Source of the DNA: Alphaproteobacteria bacterium
GTDB lineage: Bacteria > Pseudomonadota > Alphaproteobacteria > Geminicoccales > Geminicoccaceae
Direction of reading: 5' to 3'
Assembly: GCA_026990035.1 (NCBI GenBank)
Contig: JALSIM010000041.1
Coordinates: forward strand, 62,001 to 126,000
Length of the DNA stretch: 64,000 nt
Part shown: piece after piece, positions 35,019 to 44,052 of the stretch
Numbering within the stretch: the stretch's first letter is position 1
How the letters are laid out: each line of letters opens with the position of its first letter
Made by a program: the position numbers and the translations under genes
Notes under the pieces: model-generated
The model's database searches: none
The model's input: only the letters and a program-made list of their open reading frames with translations
Told to the model about the DNA's origin: nothing

Positions 35019-35169
35019 CCACGCCGGCGCGACCCGCCCGACGGACCGGAGTACGATCGCGCCGAACCGCCGCGCTTGAAGTTTTCGCGCAGGATTGGCA
35101 GGTTGCAGGCGTGACCGTCGGGGGGAGCGGTCGCGGAAGCATCATCGGACGTCAGAGGGGGCCCGGAAC

Positions 35170-36222
35170 GTGTACAGGAAATGGACGGTGTTTTCGCTGT
35201 CGGTGGTCATCGGTGCCGGCGGCACTCTGGTCGCCGGCCCGGGCGGGCTGTCGGCCGCCGAGGTCGAGGGACCGAAGCTCGAGTGGAAGGTTTCCGTCTG
35301 GGGCAAGCGGCGCGCCTTCACCGAGGGGATCGAGAAGCTGTCCGAGATCGTGGCCGAGAAAACGGACGGCAACTGGAACATCAAACTCTATTACGGCGCG
35401 ACCCTGTCCAAGTCGCGGGAGAATCTCGACGGCATCAAGCTCGGCGCCTTCGAGATGGCGTTCTTCTGCAACTTCTATCATCCCGGCAAGAACCCCGCCT
35501 GGATGGTCTACACCATGCCCTTCCTGCCGCTCGGCGACGTCGAGGTCTCCCGGACGGTGCGCATGAAGCTCCCCGAGCACCCGGCGCTGAAGGCCGATCT
35601 CGATCGCTGGAACGCCATGTTCTACGTCTCCACCCTGCTGCCGCAGTACGAGTTCCTCGGCAAGGGCGAGCCGCCCGAGGAGCTCGAGGACTGGAAGGGC
35701 ATGCGGGTGCGGGCCGGCGGCGGCATCGGCAAGGCGATGGAAAAGCTCGGCGCCATTCCGACCTCGATGCCGGCGACCGAGGTCTACACCTCGATCGAGC
35801 GCGGGACCATCGACGCGGTGTCCTTCCCCTTCACCTACGCGCACGCCGCGTACAAGATTCACGAGGTCTCGGACTGGTTCACCGCCAACATGTCGCCCGG
35901 CACCTCCGAGTGTCCGGTGGTGATCAACAAGGACGCCTACGCCGCGCTCCCCGAGCAGTACAAGCAGCTTCTCGAGGACGCCAAGGGGCCGGTCCTCGAC
36001 CGGCAGATCGAGGTCTATCGGGAGGCCGACGAGAAGAACCTGCCGATGTTCGAGGCCGAGCTCGAGAAGATCGTCTATACCGACGCGCAGATCGAGAAGT
36101 TCCGTGAAGTCGCCGGCAAACCCGTCTGGGACGAATGGGTGGCCGCCAACAAGGACAAGTTCGACGGTCAGGAGCTGATCGATCGGATCTTCCAGATCGC
36201 GGCCGAAGTCGAGGGCCGGTGA
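35170..36222 (+). CDS. TRAP transporter solute-binding protein (DctP family)
   Basis: A 350-residue periplasmic binding protein. The first 30 residues form a signal peptide (YRKWTVFSLSVVIGAGGTL, cleavage near LSAAE). The DctP fold follows, with YYGATLSKSRENLDGIKLGAFE, KGMRVRAGGGIGKAMEKLG and the substrate-carboxylate region ATEVYTSIERGTIDAVSFPF. I use the GTG at 35170 behind GAGGGGG. It is followed by DctQ and DctM genes in one operon. Such systems import organic acids with sodium; the ligand is not evident. Confidence 0.88.
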   Translation: MYRKWTVFSLSVVIGAGGTLVAGPGGLSAAEVEGPKLEWKVSVWGKRRAFTEGIEKLSEIVAEKTDGNWNIKLYYGATLSKSRENLDGIKLGAFEMAFFCNFYHPGKNPAWMVYTMPFLPLGDVEVSRTVRMKLPEHPALKADLDRWNAMFYVSTLLPQYEFLGKGEPPEELEDWKGMRVRAGGGIGKAMEKLGAIPTSMPATEVYTSIERGTIDAVSFPFTYAHAAYKIHEVSDWFTANMSPGTSECPVVINKDAYAALPEQYKQLLEDAKGPVLDRQIEVYREADEKNLPMFEAELEKIVYTDAQIEKFREVAGKPVWDEWVAANKDKFDGQELIDRIFQIAAEVEGR

Positions 36223-36256
36223 GCCGGAACCCACCCACGCCGGCTCCGGATGCCTG

Positions 36257-36904
36257 ATGGATAGCAACGACCGGTCGCCGGGCGACGGCCTCGGGAGGTT
36301 CGTCGCCCGGCTCGATCGGTGGCTCGCGCCGATCGAGCGGGCGTTCAATCTCGTCGCCGCACTGTTCATCTTCGGACTGATGCTGATCGGCGTCGCCCAG
36401 GTCCTCGGTCGCAAGATCCTGAACATGCCGGTGTTCGGCTATATCGATCTGATCGAGATCAGCATGGCGGCCTTCGCCTTTCTCGGGATCGCCTGGTGCG
36501 AACGCCTGGGCGGTCACGTGCGCATGGATCTGGTGCTGGGGAGAATCCGTGGCCGGACCCGCTGGCTCGCCGAAATCTTCGGCACGCTGGTGGCGATGTT
36601 CGTGATCGCCGTGCTCGCCTATTACGGCTTCACGCATTTCCTGCGGGCCTACGAGCTCGGCGATTCGACCATCGACGCGGAATATCCGATCTGGCCCTCG
36701 AAGCTCGTCGTGCCGCTGGCGTTCGGGCTCCTGTGGCTGCGGCTGCTCGTCCATCTGCTGGGATACGCGCGCCTGTTCGCGAACCCCCGGACAGAGCCCG
36801 TGGCGGTCCCGATGATCGCCAAGATGGACGACATCGTGCGTCAGGAAATCAAGGAGGTGGTCGGCGAGGAGGCGCCGTCGGCCGGAGGGACCGACCGTGC
36901 CTGA
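36257..36904 (+). CDS. TRAP transporter small permease (DctQ family)
   Basis: A 215-residue membrane protein with four segments (about 30-52, 66-82, 104-126, 148-168) and the DctQ-type blocks AQVLGRKILNMPVFGYIDLIEIS and ERLGGHVRMDLVLGRI. A cytoplasmic C-terminal tail of about 40 residues is longer than usual. It lies 34 bases after the binding-protein gene and overlaps dctM by eight bases. Confidence 0.87.
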   Translation: MDSNDRSPGDGLGRFVARLDRWLAPIERAFNLVAALFIFGLMLIGVAQVLGRKILNMPVFGYIDLIEISMAAFAFLGIAWCERLGGHVRMDLVLGRIRGRTRWLAEIFGTLVAMFVIAVLAYYGFTHFLRAYELGDSTIDAEYPIWPSKLVVPLAFGLLWLRLLVHLLGYARLFANPRTEPVAVPMIAKMDDIVRQEIKEVVGEEAPSAGGTDRA

Positions 36905-38207
36905 ACTCGACAGTCAGACGATCGGCCTCATCGGCGTTTTCGCCCTGCTCGCTCTGGTGTTCATGGGGGTCCGCGTCTACATCGCCGCGGCGGTGGTGGG
37001 CCTCGTCGGTCTCGTCTGGCTGATCGGCTGGGACGCCGGGGCCGGCATCGCCGGCACCATTCCCCATTCGAAGGCGACGACCTACACCTTGAGCGTGCTG
37101 CCGATGTTCATCCTCATCGGCTTTCTCGCCTTCCATGCCGGGATCACCGAGGCGATCTTCGACGCCGCCCGGAAATGGGTCGGCTGGGTGCCGGGCGGCC
37201 TCGCCGTGGCCACCGTCTTCGCCACCGCCGGCTTCGCCGCCGTCTCGGGGGCCAGTACGGCGACCGCCGCCGTGTTCTCCCGGGTGGCCATTCCCGACAT
37301 GCTCAAATGGGGTTACGACCGTCGTCTCGCGGCGGGCGTGGTGGCCGCCGGCGGAACCCTCGCCTCCCTCATTCCGCCGAGCGCGATCCTCGTCATCTAC
37401 GCCATCATCGTCGAGGAATCGGTCGGCAAGCTGCTCCTCGCGGGCTTCGTGCCGGGAATGGTCTCGGCCCTCGTCTACGCCGCTCTGATCATCGGCCAAT
37501 GCGCGGTCAAGCCCGAGCTGGGACGCCCCATCCGCGGCTTCACCTGGGGCGATCGTTTCCGCTCCCTGCCCGGCACCATGCCGATCGTCCTGGTGATCCT
37601 GATCATCTTCACCGCCATCTACGGCGGCTGGGCGACCCCCACCGAAGCCGGGGCGCTGGGCGCCTTCGTCGTCTTCGTCCTCGCCCTGCAGCGGGGGATG
37701 CGCTGGGGAACCCTCCGGGAAGCCCTGATGGAGACGGCCAAGCTCACGGTGATGATCTTCTCGCTGATCTGGGGCGTGCTGCTGTTCGTCCGCTTCCTGG
37801 GCTTCGCCGGACTGCCGGAGGCCTTCACCGAATGGGTGGTGTCGCTGCCGCTGCCGCCGATCCTGATCATGATCTGCATCCTTCTCGCCTACGCCGTGCT
37901 CGGCATGTTCATGGATGCGATCGGGATGCTGCTCCTGACCCTGCCCATCGTCTATCCGGCGGTGATCGCCCTCGGCTACGATCCCATCTGGTTCGGCATC
38001 ATCGTCGTCAAGATGGCCGAGATCTGCCTCATCACCCCGCCCATCGGCCTCAACTGCTTCGTCGTCTCCGGTGTCCGTCCCGACATTCCGGTGAGCGACG
38101 TGTTCCGGGGCATCGGCCCCTTCTTCATCGCCGATGTGGTGACCGTGGGCCTGTTCCTCGCCTTTCCCGAGCTCATCACCTGGCTGCCGCAGCAGATGAG
38201 CGGCTAA
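36897..38207 (+). CDS. TRAP transporter large permease (DctM family)
   Basis: A 436-residue polytopic permease with about 12 hydrophobic segments. It shows the DctM elements SGASTATAAVFSRVAIPDML, GTLASLIPPSAILVIYAII, YGGWATPTEAGALGAF and ITPPIGLNCFVVSGV, the last two forming the sodium/substrate elevator core. The start is a GTG behind GGAGGGACC. It completes the three-gene TRAP operon and converges on the OmpA-family gene. Confidence 0.9.
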   Translation: MPELDSQTIGLIGVFALLALVFMGVRVYIAAAVVGLVGLVWLIGWDAGAGIAGTIPHSKATTYTLSVLPMFILIGFLAFHAGITEAIFDAARKWVGWVPGGLAVATVFATAGFAAVSGASTATAAVFSRVAIPDMLKWGYDRRLAAGVVAAGGTLASLIPPSAILVIYAIIVEESVGKLLLAGFVPGMVSALVYAALIIGQCAVKPELGRPIRGFTWGDRFRSLPGTMPIVLVILIIFTAIYGGWATPTEAGALGAFVVFVLALQRGMRWGTLREALMETAKLTVMIFSLIWGVLLFVRFLGFAGLPEAFTEWVVSLPLPPILIMICILLAYAVLGMFMDAIGMLLLTLPIVYPAVIALGYDPIWFGIIVVKMAEICLITPPIGLNCFVVSGVRPDIPVSDVFRGIGPFFIADVVTVGLFLAFPELITWLPQQMSG

Positions 38208-38216
38208 AGCACGCTT

Positions 38217-39191
38217 TCAACGTTCCACCAGTTCCACCCGCCGGTTCTTGCTGCGACCTTCCTCCCCGGCGTTGGAAGCCACCGGGGCCACCGGGCCGAC
38301 CCCCACCGCCTTCAGCCGGTCGGCGGCGATGCCGTGATCCTTCACCAGGGCCCGCACCACCGCAGCCGCTCTCCGTTCGGAAAGTTTCACATTGTATTCG
38401 TAGGCGCCGGTATTGTCGGTGTGCCCGACGACATAGACCCGCACCTCCGGCGCGGTTTCGAGGAACCGCGCGATCTCGGCGATGGTTTCCCGGGATTCCG
38501 TCTTCAGGCGGTCACTGTCGTGATCGAAGAGAATGCCGTAGAGTGCGACCCGCCCGTTGACCCCCATCTCTTCCGCCATCTTTTCCGCGGTCACCACCTC
38601 CAGAGTTTCGTCCAACGCCGCCTTGGATACGAGATTGAGACGCAGATGCACTTCGCGCGGCTCGCGGCGCCCGAGTGCGTATCCATAGACAGCGACCACC
38701 GTCGGCCGTCCCTCGAGTTCACCGCGCATGACCCGGCAGTGGACCTCGCTCACGTTCCTGCCCCACGCCGGTTCGCCCGTTTCCCTGAGAAGATAGCGAT
38801 AGAAACTGTAGTTCTGCCGGTCGCAGCGATAGAGCAGCGCGAACCCGAGCCCTTCGAGGCGTCTCTCGTAGACCGTCACCGCCTTCACCGCGCTCGAATC
38901 CGAGGGCAGCCGATAGTCGATCCGCCAGGCTTCGCCACTCGCCTCGCCGACCTTGGTGATGCGACGGCGCTCGTCGGCCAGGGGAAAGCGCAGGACATCG
39001 AAATCGCTCCGCTCGAAAACGACGATGCGCGATCCCGGAATGCGCCCCAGGGCGGGGTGGTCCCCGCTCCCCGGAACGTCTTCTCCAGCGGGCGGTTTCT
39101 CACCGCCACGAACGGATGCCGGCAGGACCGCCAAGGCGGCGACAAGGAGCAGGATGAAGGCGAGCGGACGAGCGGATTGGCAGAAACGCAT
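38217..39191 (-). CDS. DUF4892-like / OmpA-C domain envelope protein
   Basis: A 324-residue secreted protein. A signal peptide (SARPLAFILLLVAALAVLPA) precedes a DUF4892-type region (DVPGSGDHPALGRIPGSRIV, about 40-190). The C-terminal 110 residues form an OmpA peptidoglycan-binding domain with FDHDSDRL, GHTDNTGAYEYNVKLSERRA and SKNRRVEL. It probably sits in the outer membrane or periplasm and binds the cell wall. The ATG at 39189-39191 begins the signal peptide; a GTG at 39221 is possible. It is monocistronic. Confidence 0.83.
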   Translation of the reverse strand: MRFCQSARPLAFILLLVAALAVLPASVRGGEKPPAGEDVPGSGDHPALGRIPGSRIVVFERSDFDVLRFPLADERRRITKVGEASGEAWRIDYRLPSDSSAVKAVTVYERRLEGLGFALLYRCDRQNYSFYRYLLRETGEPAWGRNVSEVHCRVMRGELEGRPTVVAVYGYALGRREPREVHLRLNLVSKAALDETLEVVTAEKMAEEMGVNGRVALYGILFDHDSDRLKTESRETIAEIARFLETAPEVRVYVVGHTDNTGAYEYNVKLSERRAAAVVRALVKDHGIAADRLKAVGVGPVAPVASNAGEEGRSKNRRVELVER

Positions 39192-39270
39192 GCGCGATAT
39201 CCATCGGGATGGTGGAATCACGCGCGAAATATACTCTTTTGGATTGAGAGAGCAAAGCGTGCGGCGCCGC

Positions 39271-40023
39271 TCAGCCGCCCACCATCAGCCGGACGATCTC
39301 GTCGCCGGTCGCCTCGGCGCGCGGCAGTTCGCCCACCTTGCGGCCGCGCCGCAGAACCAGGATGCGGTCGGCCACCGCCATGATGTCCTGGAGATTGTGG
39401 CTGATGAAGATGATCGCCACGCCCTGCGCCCGCAGACGATGCACCAGCTCCCGCACCTTGCGCTGCTCGGGCACCCCGAGAGCGGCGGTGGGTTCGTCCA
39501 TGATCAGCAGCCGCGCCTTCCAGAAGATGGCCCGGCCGATGGCCACCGCCTGGCGCTGCCCGCCCGAGAGGTTGCGCACCGGCTCGGTGAGCTTGCTCGG
39601 CGGGATGTCGATCTCGAGGGTTTCCAGCACCTCGTGCGCCGCCGCCCGCATCCGCCGGCGATCGACCCGCGGCAGCAGTCCCAGGAACCGGGTCTCCGGT
39701 TCGCGGCCGAGAAAGACGTTGGCACCGACGTCGAGATTGTCGGCCAGCGCCAGATCCTGATAGATGGTCTCGATGCCGGCGTCGCGGGCCGCCCGCGGAT
39801 TGTCGAACTCCATGCGGGCGCCGTCGAACAGCACCTCGCCCTCGTCGGCGTGATAGACGCCGGAGATGATCTTGATCAGGGTCGATTTGCCGGCGCCGTT
39901 GTCGCCGGCCAGCGCGAGGACCTCGCCCCGGTCGAGGTCGAAGCCGACATCCTCCAGCGCCCGCACGCCACCGAAACGCTTGCCGATGCCGCGGCATCGG
40001 AGAAGAGGGACCTCAGCCTTCAT
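39271..40023 (-). CDS. Sugar ABC transporter ATPase (ribose/fructose-type, single domain)
   Basis: About 250 residues with Walker A GDNGAGKS, the CUT2-type Q-loop IYQDLALADNLDVGANVFLG, signature LSGGQRQ, Walker B LLIMDEPTAALG and H-loop ISHN. It has one ATPase domain, unlike the fused RbsA/XylG proteins, and resembles FrcA. ATG at 40023 follows GAGGCCAAGG. It overlaps the permease gene and is the third gene of a binding-protein/permease/ATPase operon. Confidence 0.87.
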   Translation of the reverse strand: MKAEVPLLRCRGIGKRFGGVRALEDVGFDLDRGEVLALAGDNGAGKSTLIKIISGVYHADEGEVLFDGARMEFDNPRAARDAGIETIYQDLALADNLDVGANVFLGREPETRFLGLLPRVDRRRMRAAAHEVLETLEIDIPPSKLTEPVRNLSGGQRQAVAIGRAIFWKARLLIMDEPTAALGVPEQRKVRELVHRLRAQGVAIIFISHNLQDIMAVADRILVLRRGRKVGELPRAEATGDEIVRLMVGG

Positions 40024-41053
40024 CCTTGGCCTCACCGGTGAGCCGTTCCCGCGACTGGTCGATCAGCACCGAGACGATGATCACGATCCCCACCGCCACG
40101 AACTGCCAGAAGGGCTCGACGTCGATGAACACCAGCCCGTACTGGATGATGGCGATGATCAGGGCACCGATCACCGTGCCGATGATGGTTCCCGAACCAC
40201 CGAACAGGGAGGCGCCGCCGATCACCACCGCGGCGATGGAATCGAGGAGCAGCGGTTCCCCCGCCTGCGCCGCCCCGGCGGAGAAGCGGGCGGTATAGAG
40301 CAGACCGGCGATACCGGCGCAGCCGGCGGAGATGACGTAGAGAAGGAGCGTGTGGCGGCGGACGTTGATCCCGGCCCGCAGGGCCGCCGCCCGGTTGCCG
40401 CCGATGGCGTAGGTGTGCTGGCCGAAACGGGTCTGGGAGAGGACGTAATGCATGGCGATCACCACCAGGATGGTGATCACCACCGGGATCGGCACACCCA
40501 GGAGCTTGCCGTTGCCCATCTCGAACAGCCAGGGATTGTTGACCGGGACGGTGGTTCCGCCGGCCGCGAGAAAGCCCGTCCCCCGGGCCACCCCGTACAT
40601 GCCCAGGGTCCCGATGAAGGCCGGCACCCGCAGCCGGGAAACGAGGGTGCCGTTGATCCAGCCCGGGATCAGGCTGACCAGGAAGGCGACCAGGATACCG
40701 GCGGCCAGCGCCAGCCCCGGATCCACCCCGGCGAGGCTCTGCATCACCCGGGCCATGATCACCGCCGCCAGTCCCATTACGAAGCCGACCGAAAGGTCGA
40801 TCCCGCCGGCGATGATCACGAAGGTCTGGCCGAGACCGAGCAGCAGCGGTGCGGCGGCGAACAGGGCGATGCTCTGGGCGTTGAAGCCGTTGAAGACGAA
40901 GGAGACACCATAGGCGAGACGCGCCCAGGTCTCGAAGAAGACGAGGAGCAGGAAGAGGAAGAACCACGGCCAGGCGGCGGCCAGGAAGACGAGTACGGGA
41001 TGGCGGGCCGCTTCCTGCTCGTGCAGGGCGCGGGAGGTCCGGAGCTGGGCCAT
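40013..41053 (-). CDS. Sugar ABC transporter permease (RbsC/FrcC-like)
   Basis: A 346-residue membrane protein with eight to ten segments. LGQTFVIIAGGIDLSVGFVMGLAAVI, FIGTLGMYGVARG, YAIGGNRAAALRAGINV and SLFGGSGTIIGTVIGALII are the standard blocks of the CUT2 permeases. It lies 44 bases downstream of the binding-protein gene and overlaps the ATPase gene. Confidence 0.88.
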   Translation of the reverse strand: MAQLRTSRALHEQEAARHPVLVFLAAAWPWFFLFLLLVFFETWARLAYGVSFVFNGFNAQSIALFAAAPLLLGLGQTFVIIAGGIDLSVGFVMGLAAVIMARVMQSLAGVDPGLALAAGILVAFLVSLIPGWINGTLVSRLRVPAFIGTLGMYGVARGTGFLAAGGTTVPVNNPWLFEMGNGKLLGVPIPVVITILVVIAMHYVLSQTRFGQHTYAIGGNRAAALRAGINVRRHTLLLYVISAGCAGIAGLLYTARFSAGAAQAGEPLLLDSIAAVVIGGASLFGGSGTIIGTVIGALIIAIIQYGLVFIDVEPFWQFVAVGIVIIVSVLIDQSRERLTGEAKDEG

Positions 41054-41097
41054 GCGACGCTGCCGGCGGGACGGCGGATGCCGCCCCGCCTCCTCGC

Positions 41098-42081
41098 TCA
41101 GTCGGAATAGACGAACTTGCGGATCTCGGGATCGTCGATGTTGTCGGCGTCCATCACCGTGAAGCCGGTACCGATCTGGACCGGCACCGACTGGCCGGCG
41201 AGCACCGCATAGGCGGTGACGACGCCGTAGTAGCCGATCTCCGCGGGATGCTGGGCGATCGCCAGGTCGATCAGACCCGATTTGATGTCGTCGACGATGC
41301 GCTGCGGGGCGTCGAAGGCCACTACCTTGATCTCGCCGCTCTTGCCCAGCGCCTTGACGCCGTCGGCGGCACCGATCGCGGAGAAGAGGTTGGCCCCGAA
41401 CACTCCCTTGAGATCGGGATTGCGGGCGTAGACCGCCTGGAGCTGGGCCGCCGCCTTGTTGGCGTCGTCGTCGTTGAACTGGGTCTCCAGCACCTCGATG
41501 TCGGGATAGTTGGCCATCTCCGCCTTGAAGCCCTCTTCCCGCTGGTCGGTCGTGGAAATGCCGGGCTTGACATTGGAGACGTAGACCTTGCCCGCGCCGC
41601 CGATGGCCTTGGCCAGGGCCCGGGCCGCCATGCGACCGCCGAGGACGTTGTCCGAAGCGATGTAGGAAAGCGGGAAGTCGCCCGCCCCCTCGCCGTCCTG
41701 GTACTGGCCGTCGTCGATGAAGGTATCGACGGTGATCACCGGGATGCCCTTCTCGTGGGCGACCCGCAGGGGCGCGATGAGCTGCTGCTTGTCGGTGGGC
41801 GCGATGAGAATGGCATCCGGTGCCCGGGCGATCACCGCCTGCAGCACCGGCACCTGTACCGTCGGGTTGAAATCGGGACCACCCTGGAACAGGAGTTCGA
41901 CGCCGAGAGCGTCGGCGGCCACCTGGGCGCCCTTGCGCATGGTGATGTAGAAGGCGTCGGTGGTGAGCCCGGGGATGAGGGCGATGGTGAACTTCTTTTC
42001 CTGGGCGACGCTCGCCGTGCCCGAACCGAAGACCGAGGCCAGCGCGATCGCGCCGGCGACCGCGAGGGACAGCCGTTTCAT
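41098..42081 (-). CDS. Sugar ABC transporter substrate-binding protein (RbsB-like)
   Basis: A 327-residue periplasmic protein. The signal peptide MKRLSLAVAGAIALASVF ends near SVAQ. KFTIALIPGLTTDAFYITMRKG, ILIAPTDKQQLIAPLRVAHEKGIPVITVDT and VVAFDAPQRIVDDIKSGLIDLAIAQHP place it in the ribose/fructose-type family. GGGAGGT lies before the ATG. It is the first gene of the operon, with a promoter candidate at 42138-42166. Sugar specificity cannot be read by eye. Confidence 0.88.
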   Translation of the reverse strand: MKRLSLAVAGAIALASVFGSGTASVAQEKKFTIALIPGLTTDAFYITMRKGAQVAADALGVELLFQGGPDFNPTVQVPVLQAVIARAPDAILIAPTDKQQLIAPLRVAHEKGIPVITVDTFIDDGQYQDGEGAGDFPLSYIASDNVLGGRMAARALAKAIGGAGKVYVSNVKPGISTTDQREEGFKAEMANYPDIEVLETQFNDDDANKAAAQLQAVYARNPDLKGVFGANLFSAIGAADGVKALGKSGEIKVVAFDAPQRIVDDIKSGLIDLAIAQHPAEIGYYGVVTAYAVLAGQSVPVQIGTGFTVMDADNIDDPEIRKFVYSD

Positions 42082-42137
42082 GTCTTTACCTCCCTGATTT
42101 CCGCCCCCTCGCCCGAGTGACGAAGGGCCGAGGCCAT

Positions 42138-42166
42138 GCTCTAGCCCGTCTCGGGAGCGATCACAA
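42138..42166 (-). promoter_or_regulatory. Candidate promoter of the sugar ABC operon
   Basis: On the minus strand TTGTGA (42166-42161), a 17-base spacer and TAGAGC (42143-42138). The start point would be about 50 bases before the binding-protein ATG. The -10 match is only partial. Confidence 0.35.
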
Positions 42167-42224
42167 GCAGCCATGGCGGAGCCCGACGGGGCGCGCTAGA
42201 GTGCTGGCGAAGGGAGGCCGGATC

Positions 42225-43049
42225 ATGAACGAACCTCGGACCCTCGCCGGCAAGGTGGCGGTGGTAACCGGCGGCACGCAGGGTCTCGGCGAGGCCGTCG
42301 CCCGGCTGTTCGCGGCCCGCGGTGCGGCCGGGATCGTGGTCTGCGGCCGCGACCGCGAACGCGGCGAGCGGGTGGCGGGAGATCTCCGGACCCTGGGGGT
42401 AGACGCCCTGTTCGTGCCGGTCGAACTGGCGGCGCTCGATCAGGTCCGGAGCGTTCTCGCCCGCACCGATGCCAGCTTCGGCCGGGTGGATTGTCTGGTC
42501 AACGCCGCCGCCATCACCGACCGCGGCAATCTCCTCGACACCTCGCCGGAGCTCTTCGACCGCATGTTCGCGATCAATGTCCGTGCGCCGTTCTTTCTCA
42601 TGCAGGACGCCGTACGGATCATGCTGCGGGAAAAGATCGCGGGCAGCATCGTCAACATCCTCTCGATGTCCGGCCACGGCGGCCAGAGCTTTCTCGCGCC
42701 CTATTCCGCCTCCAAGACGGCGCTCGCCGGCCTCACCCGCAACATCGCCTTCTCGCTGCTGCCGCACCGCATCCGGGTGAACGGCCTCAACATCGGCTGG
42801 ATGGACACGCCGGGCGAGCACCTGATCCAGAAGCGCTATCACGACGCCCCGGAAAACTGGCTGGCGACGGTGGAAGCGCAGCGGCCCTTCGGGCGCCTCC
42901 TCAAACCGGCCGAGGTGGCCCGGGCGGTGGCCTTCCTCGCCTCCGAGGAAAGCGGCATGATGACCGGCGCCATCGTCGATTTCGACCAGACGGTACACGG
43001 CTGCTGGGACGAGCCCCCGGTACCGAAGTTCCCGCCCCGCCCGGGCTGA
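42225..43049 (+). CDS. Short-chain dehydrogenase/reductase
   Basis: A 274-residue Rossmann oxidoreductase with TGGTQGLG (cofactor), NAAA (structural), the catalytic serine region [10 protein letters not shown] and [23 protein letters not shown] is typical of sugar-type SDRs. AGGGAGG lies nine bases upstream. It is divergent from the sugar ABC operon and five bases upstream of an aldose 1-epimerase gene, so oxidation of the imported sugar is the likely role. Confidence 0.87.
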   Translation: MNEPRTLAGKVAVVTGGTQGLGEAVARLFAARGAAGIVVCGRDRERGERVAGDLRTLGVDALFVPVELAALDQVRSVLARTDASFGRVDCLVNAAAITDRGNLLDTSPELFDRMFAINVRAPFFLMQDAVRIMLREKIAGSIVNILSMSGHGGQSFLAPYSASKTALAGLTRNIAFSLLPHRIRVNGLNIGWMDTPGEHLIQKRYHDAPENWLATVEAQRPFGRLLKPAEVARAVAFLASEESGMMTGAIVDFDQTVHGCWDEPPVPKFPPRPG

Positions 43050-43053
43050 GCGG

Positions 43054-44052
43054 ATGCCCCTGCATCGCACCCTGTTCGGCAGCTACCGTGGCGAGGAGGT
43101 GTTCCGCTTCACCCTGGAGCGCGGCGGGCTGGTCGCCGAGATCATCGGCTGGGGCGCCACCCTCCGATCGCTGCGGGTGGCCGGGACCGATGTCGATCTC
43201 GTTCTCGGCCTCGAACGCTTCGAGGAGTATCCCGCCCGGGAGACCTATCTCGGCGCCACGGTGGGCCGCTTCGCCAACCGGATCGCAGGCGGCCGTTTCA
43301 CCCTCGATGGACGCACCTATACCCTGCCACGCAACGAGAAGGGGCGCCATACGCTGCACGGCGGCCCCGACAATCTGGCCCGGCGGGTCTGGCGGGCGGA
43401 AAGCGATCCCGAAGGATGTGCGGTGCGGCTTTCCATCTTCTCGCCCGACGGCGACCAGGGCTTTCCGGGTGATCTCCACGCCCGCTGTACCTACCGGCTG
43501 ACCGAAGAGCGCGTGCTGCGCATCGAGATGGAGGCCCGGACGGACGCCCCGACGCCGGTCAACTTCGCCCATCACAGCTACTGGAACCTCGCCGGCTCGG
43601 GAACCATCGACGGTCATCTTTTGAGCCTGGACGCCGATCGCTACCTGGAGGCCGGTGCGGATACCATCCCCACCGGCCGCATCGCGGAGGTCGCCGGTAC
43701 CCGCTACGATTTCCGCCGGCCGCGTCGTCTCGATGCCGCCGGCGATGCCGATTACGACAACTGTTTCGTGGTCCGCGGCGAAGGCTTCCGACGGGTGGCC
43801 CGGCTGGAGGATCCGTCGTCCGGCCGGAGCATGGAACTCTGGGCCGATCAGCCGGGCGTGCAGCTCTACACCGGCTTCAAACTCGATATCACGACATCGG
43901 CCGGCCGCCGTCTCGGCCCCCGGGCCGGGCTCTGTCTCAAGACCGAGAACTTCCCGAACGCCCCGAACATCCCCCATTTCCCGAACTGCATCCTGCGCCC
44001 CGGCGAGACCTACCGCCATGTGATGGAGCACCGGTTCACCCTGCCGGGGTGA
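43054..44052 (+). CDS. galM: Aldose 1-epimerase (mutarotase)
   Basis: A 332-residue beta-sandwich enzyme that interconverts alpha and beta anomers. The family blocks are present: GATVGRFANRIAGGRF (arginine for substrate), TLHGGPDNLARRVW, the catalytic histidine in VNFAHHSYWNL, and the catalytic glutamate in LCLKTENFPNAPN. It follows the SDR gene at once and would supply the anomer the dehydrogenase uses. Its 3' end overlaps the glycerate kinase gene by 17 bases on the opposite strand. Confidence 0.9.
   Translation: MPLHRTLFGSYRGEEVFRFTLERGGLVAEIIGWGATLRSLRVAGTDVDLVLGLERFEEYPARETYLGATVGRFANRIAGGRFTLDGRTYTLPRNEKGRHTLHGGPDNLARRVWRAESDPEGCAVRLSIFSPDGDQGFPGDLHARCTYRLTEERVLRIEMEARTDAPTPVNFAHHSYWNLAGSGTIDGHLLSLDADRYLEAGADTIPTGRIAEVAGTRYDFRRPRRLDAAGDADYDNCFVVRGEGFRRVARLEDPSSGRSMELWADQPGVQLYTGFKLDITTSAGRRLGPRAGLCLKTENFPNAPNIPHFPNCILRPGETYRHVMEHRFTLPG

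Noticed and set aside
35085-35110. A sigma54-like sequence (TTGGCAGGTTGC) upstream of the TRAP operon
   Set aside because: The GG and GC elements are too close; the spacing does not fit a -24/-12 promoter.
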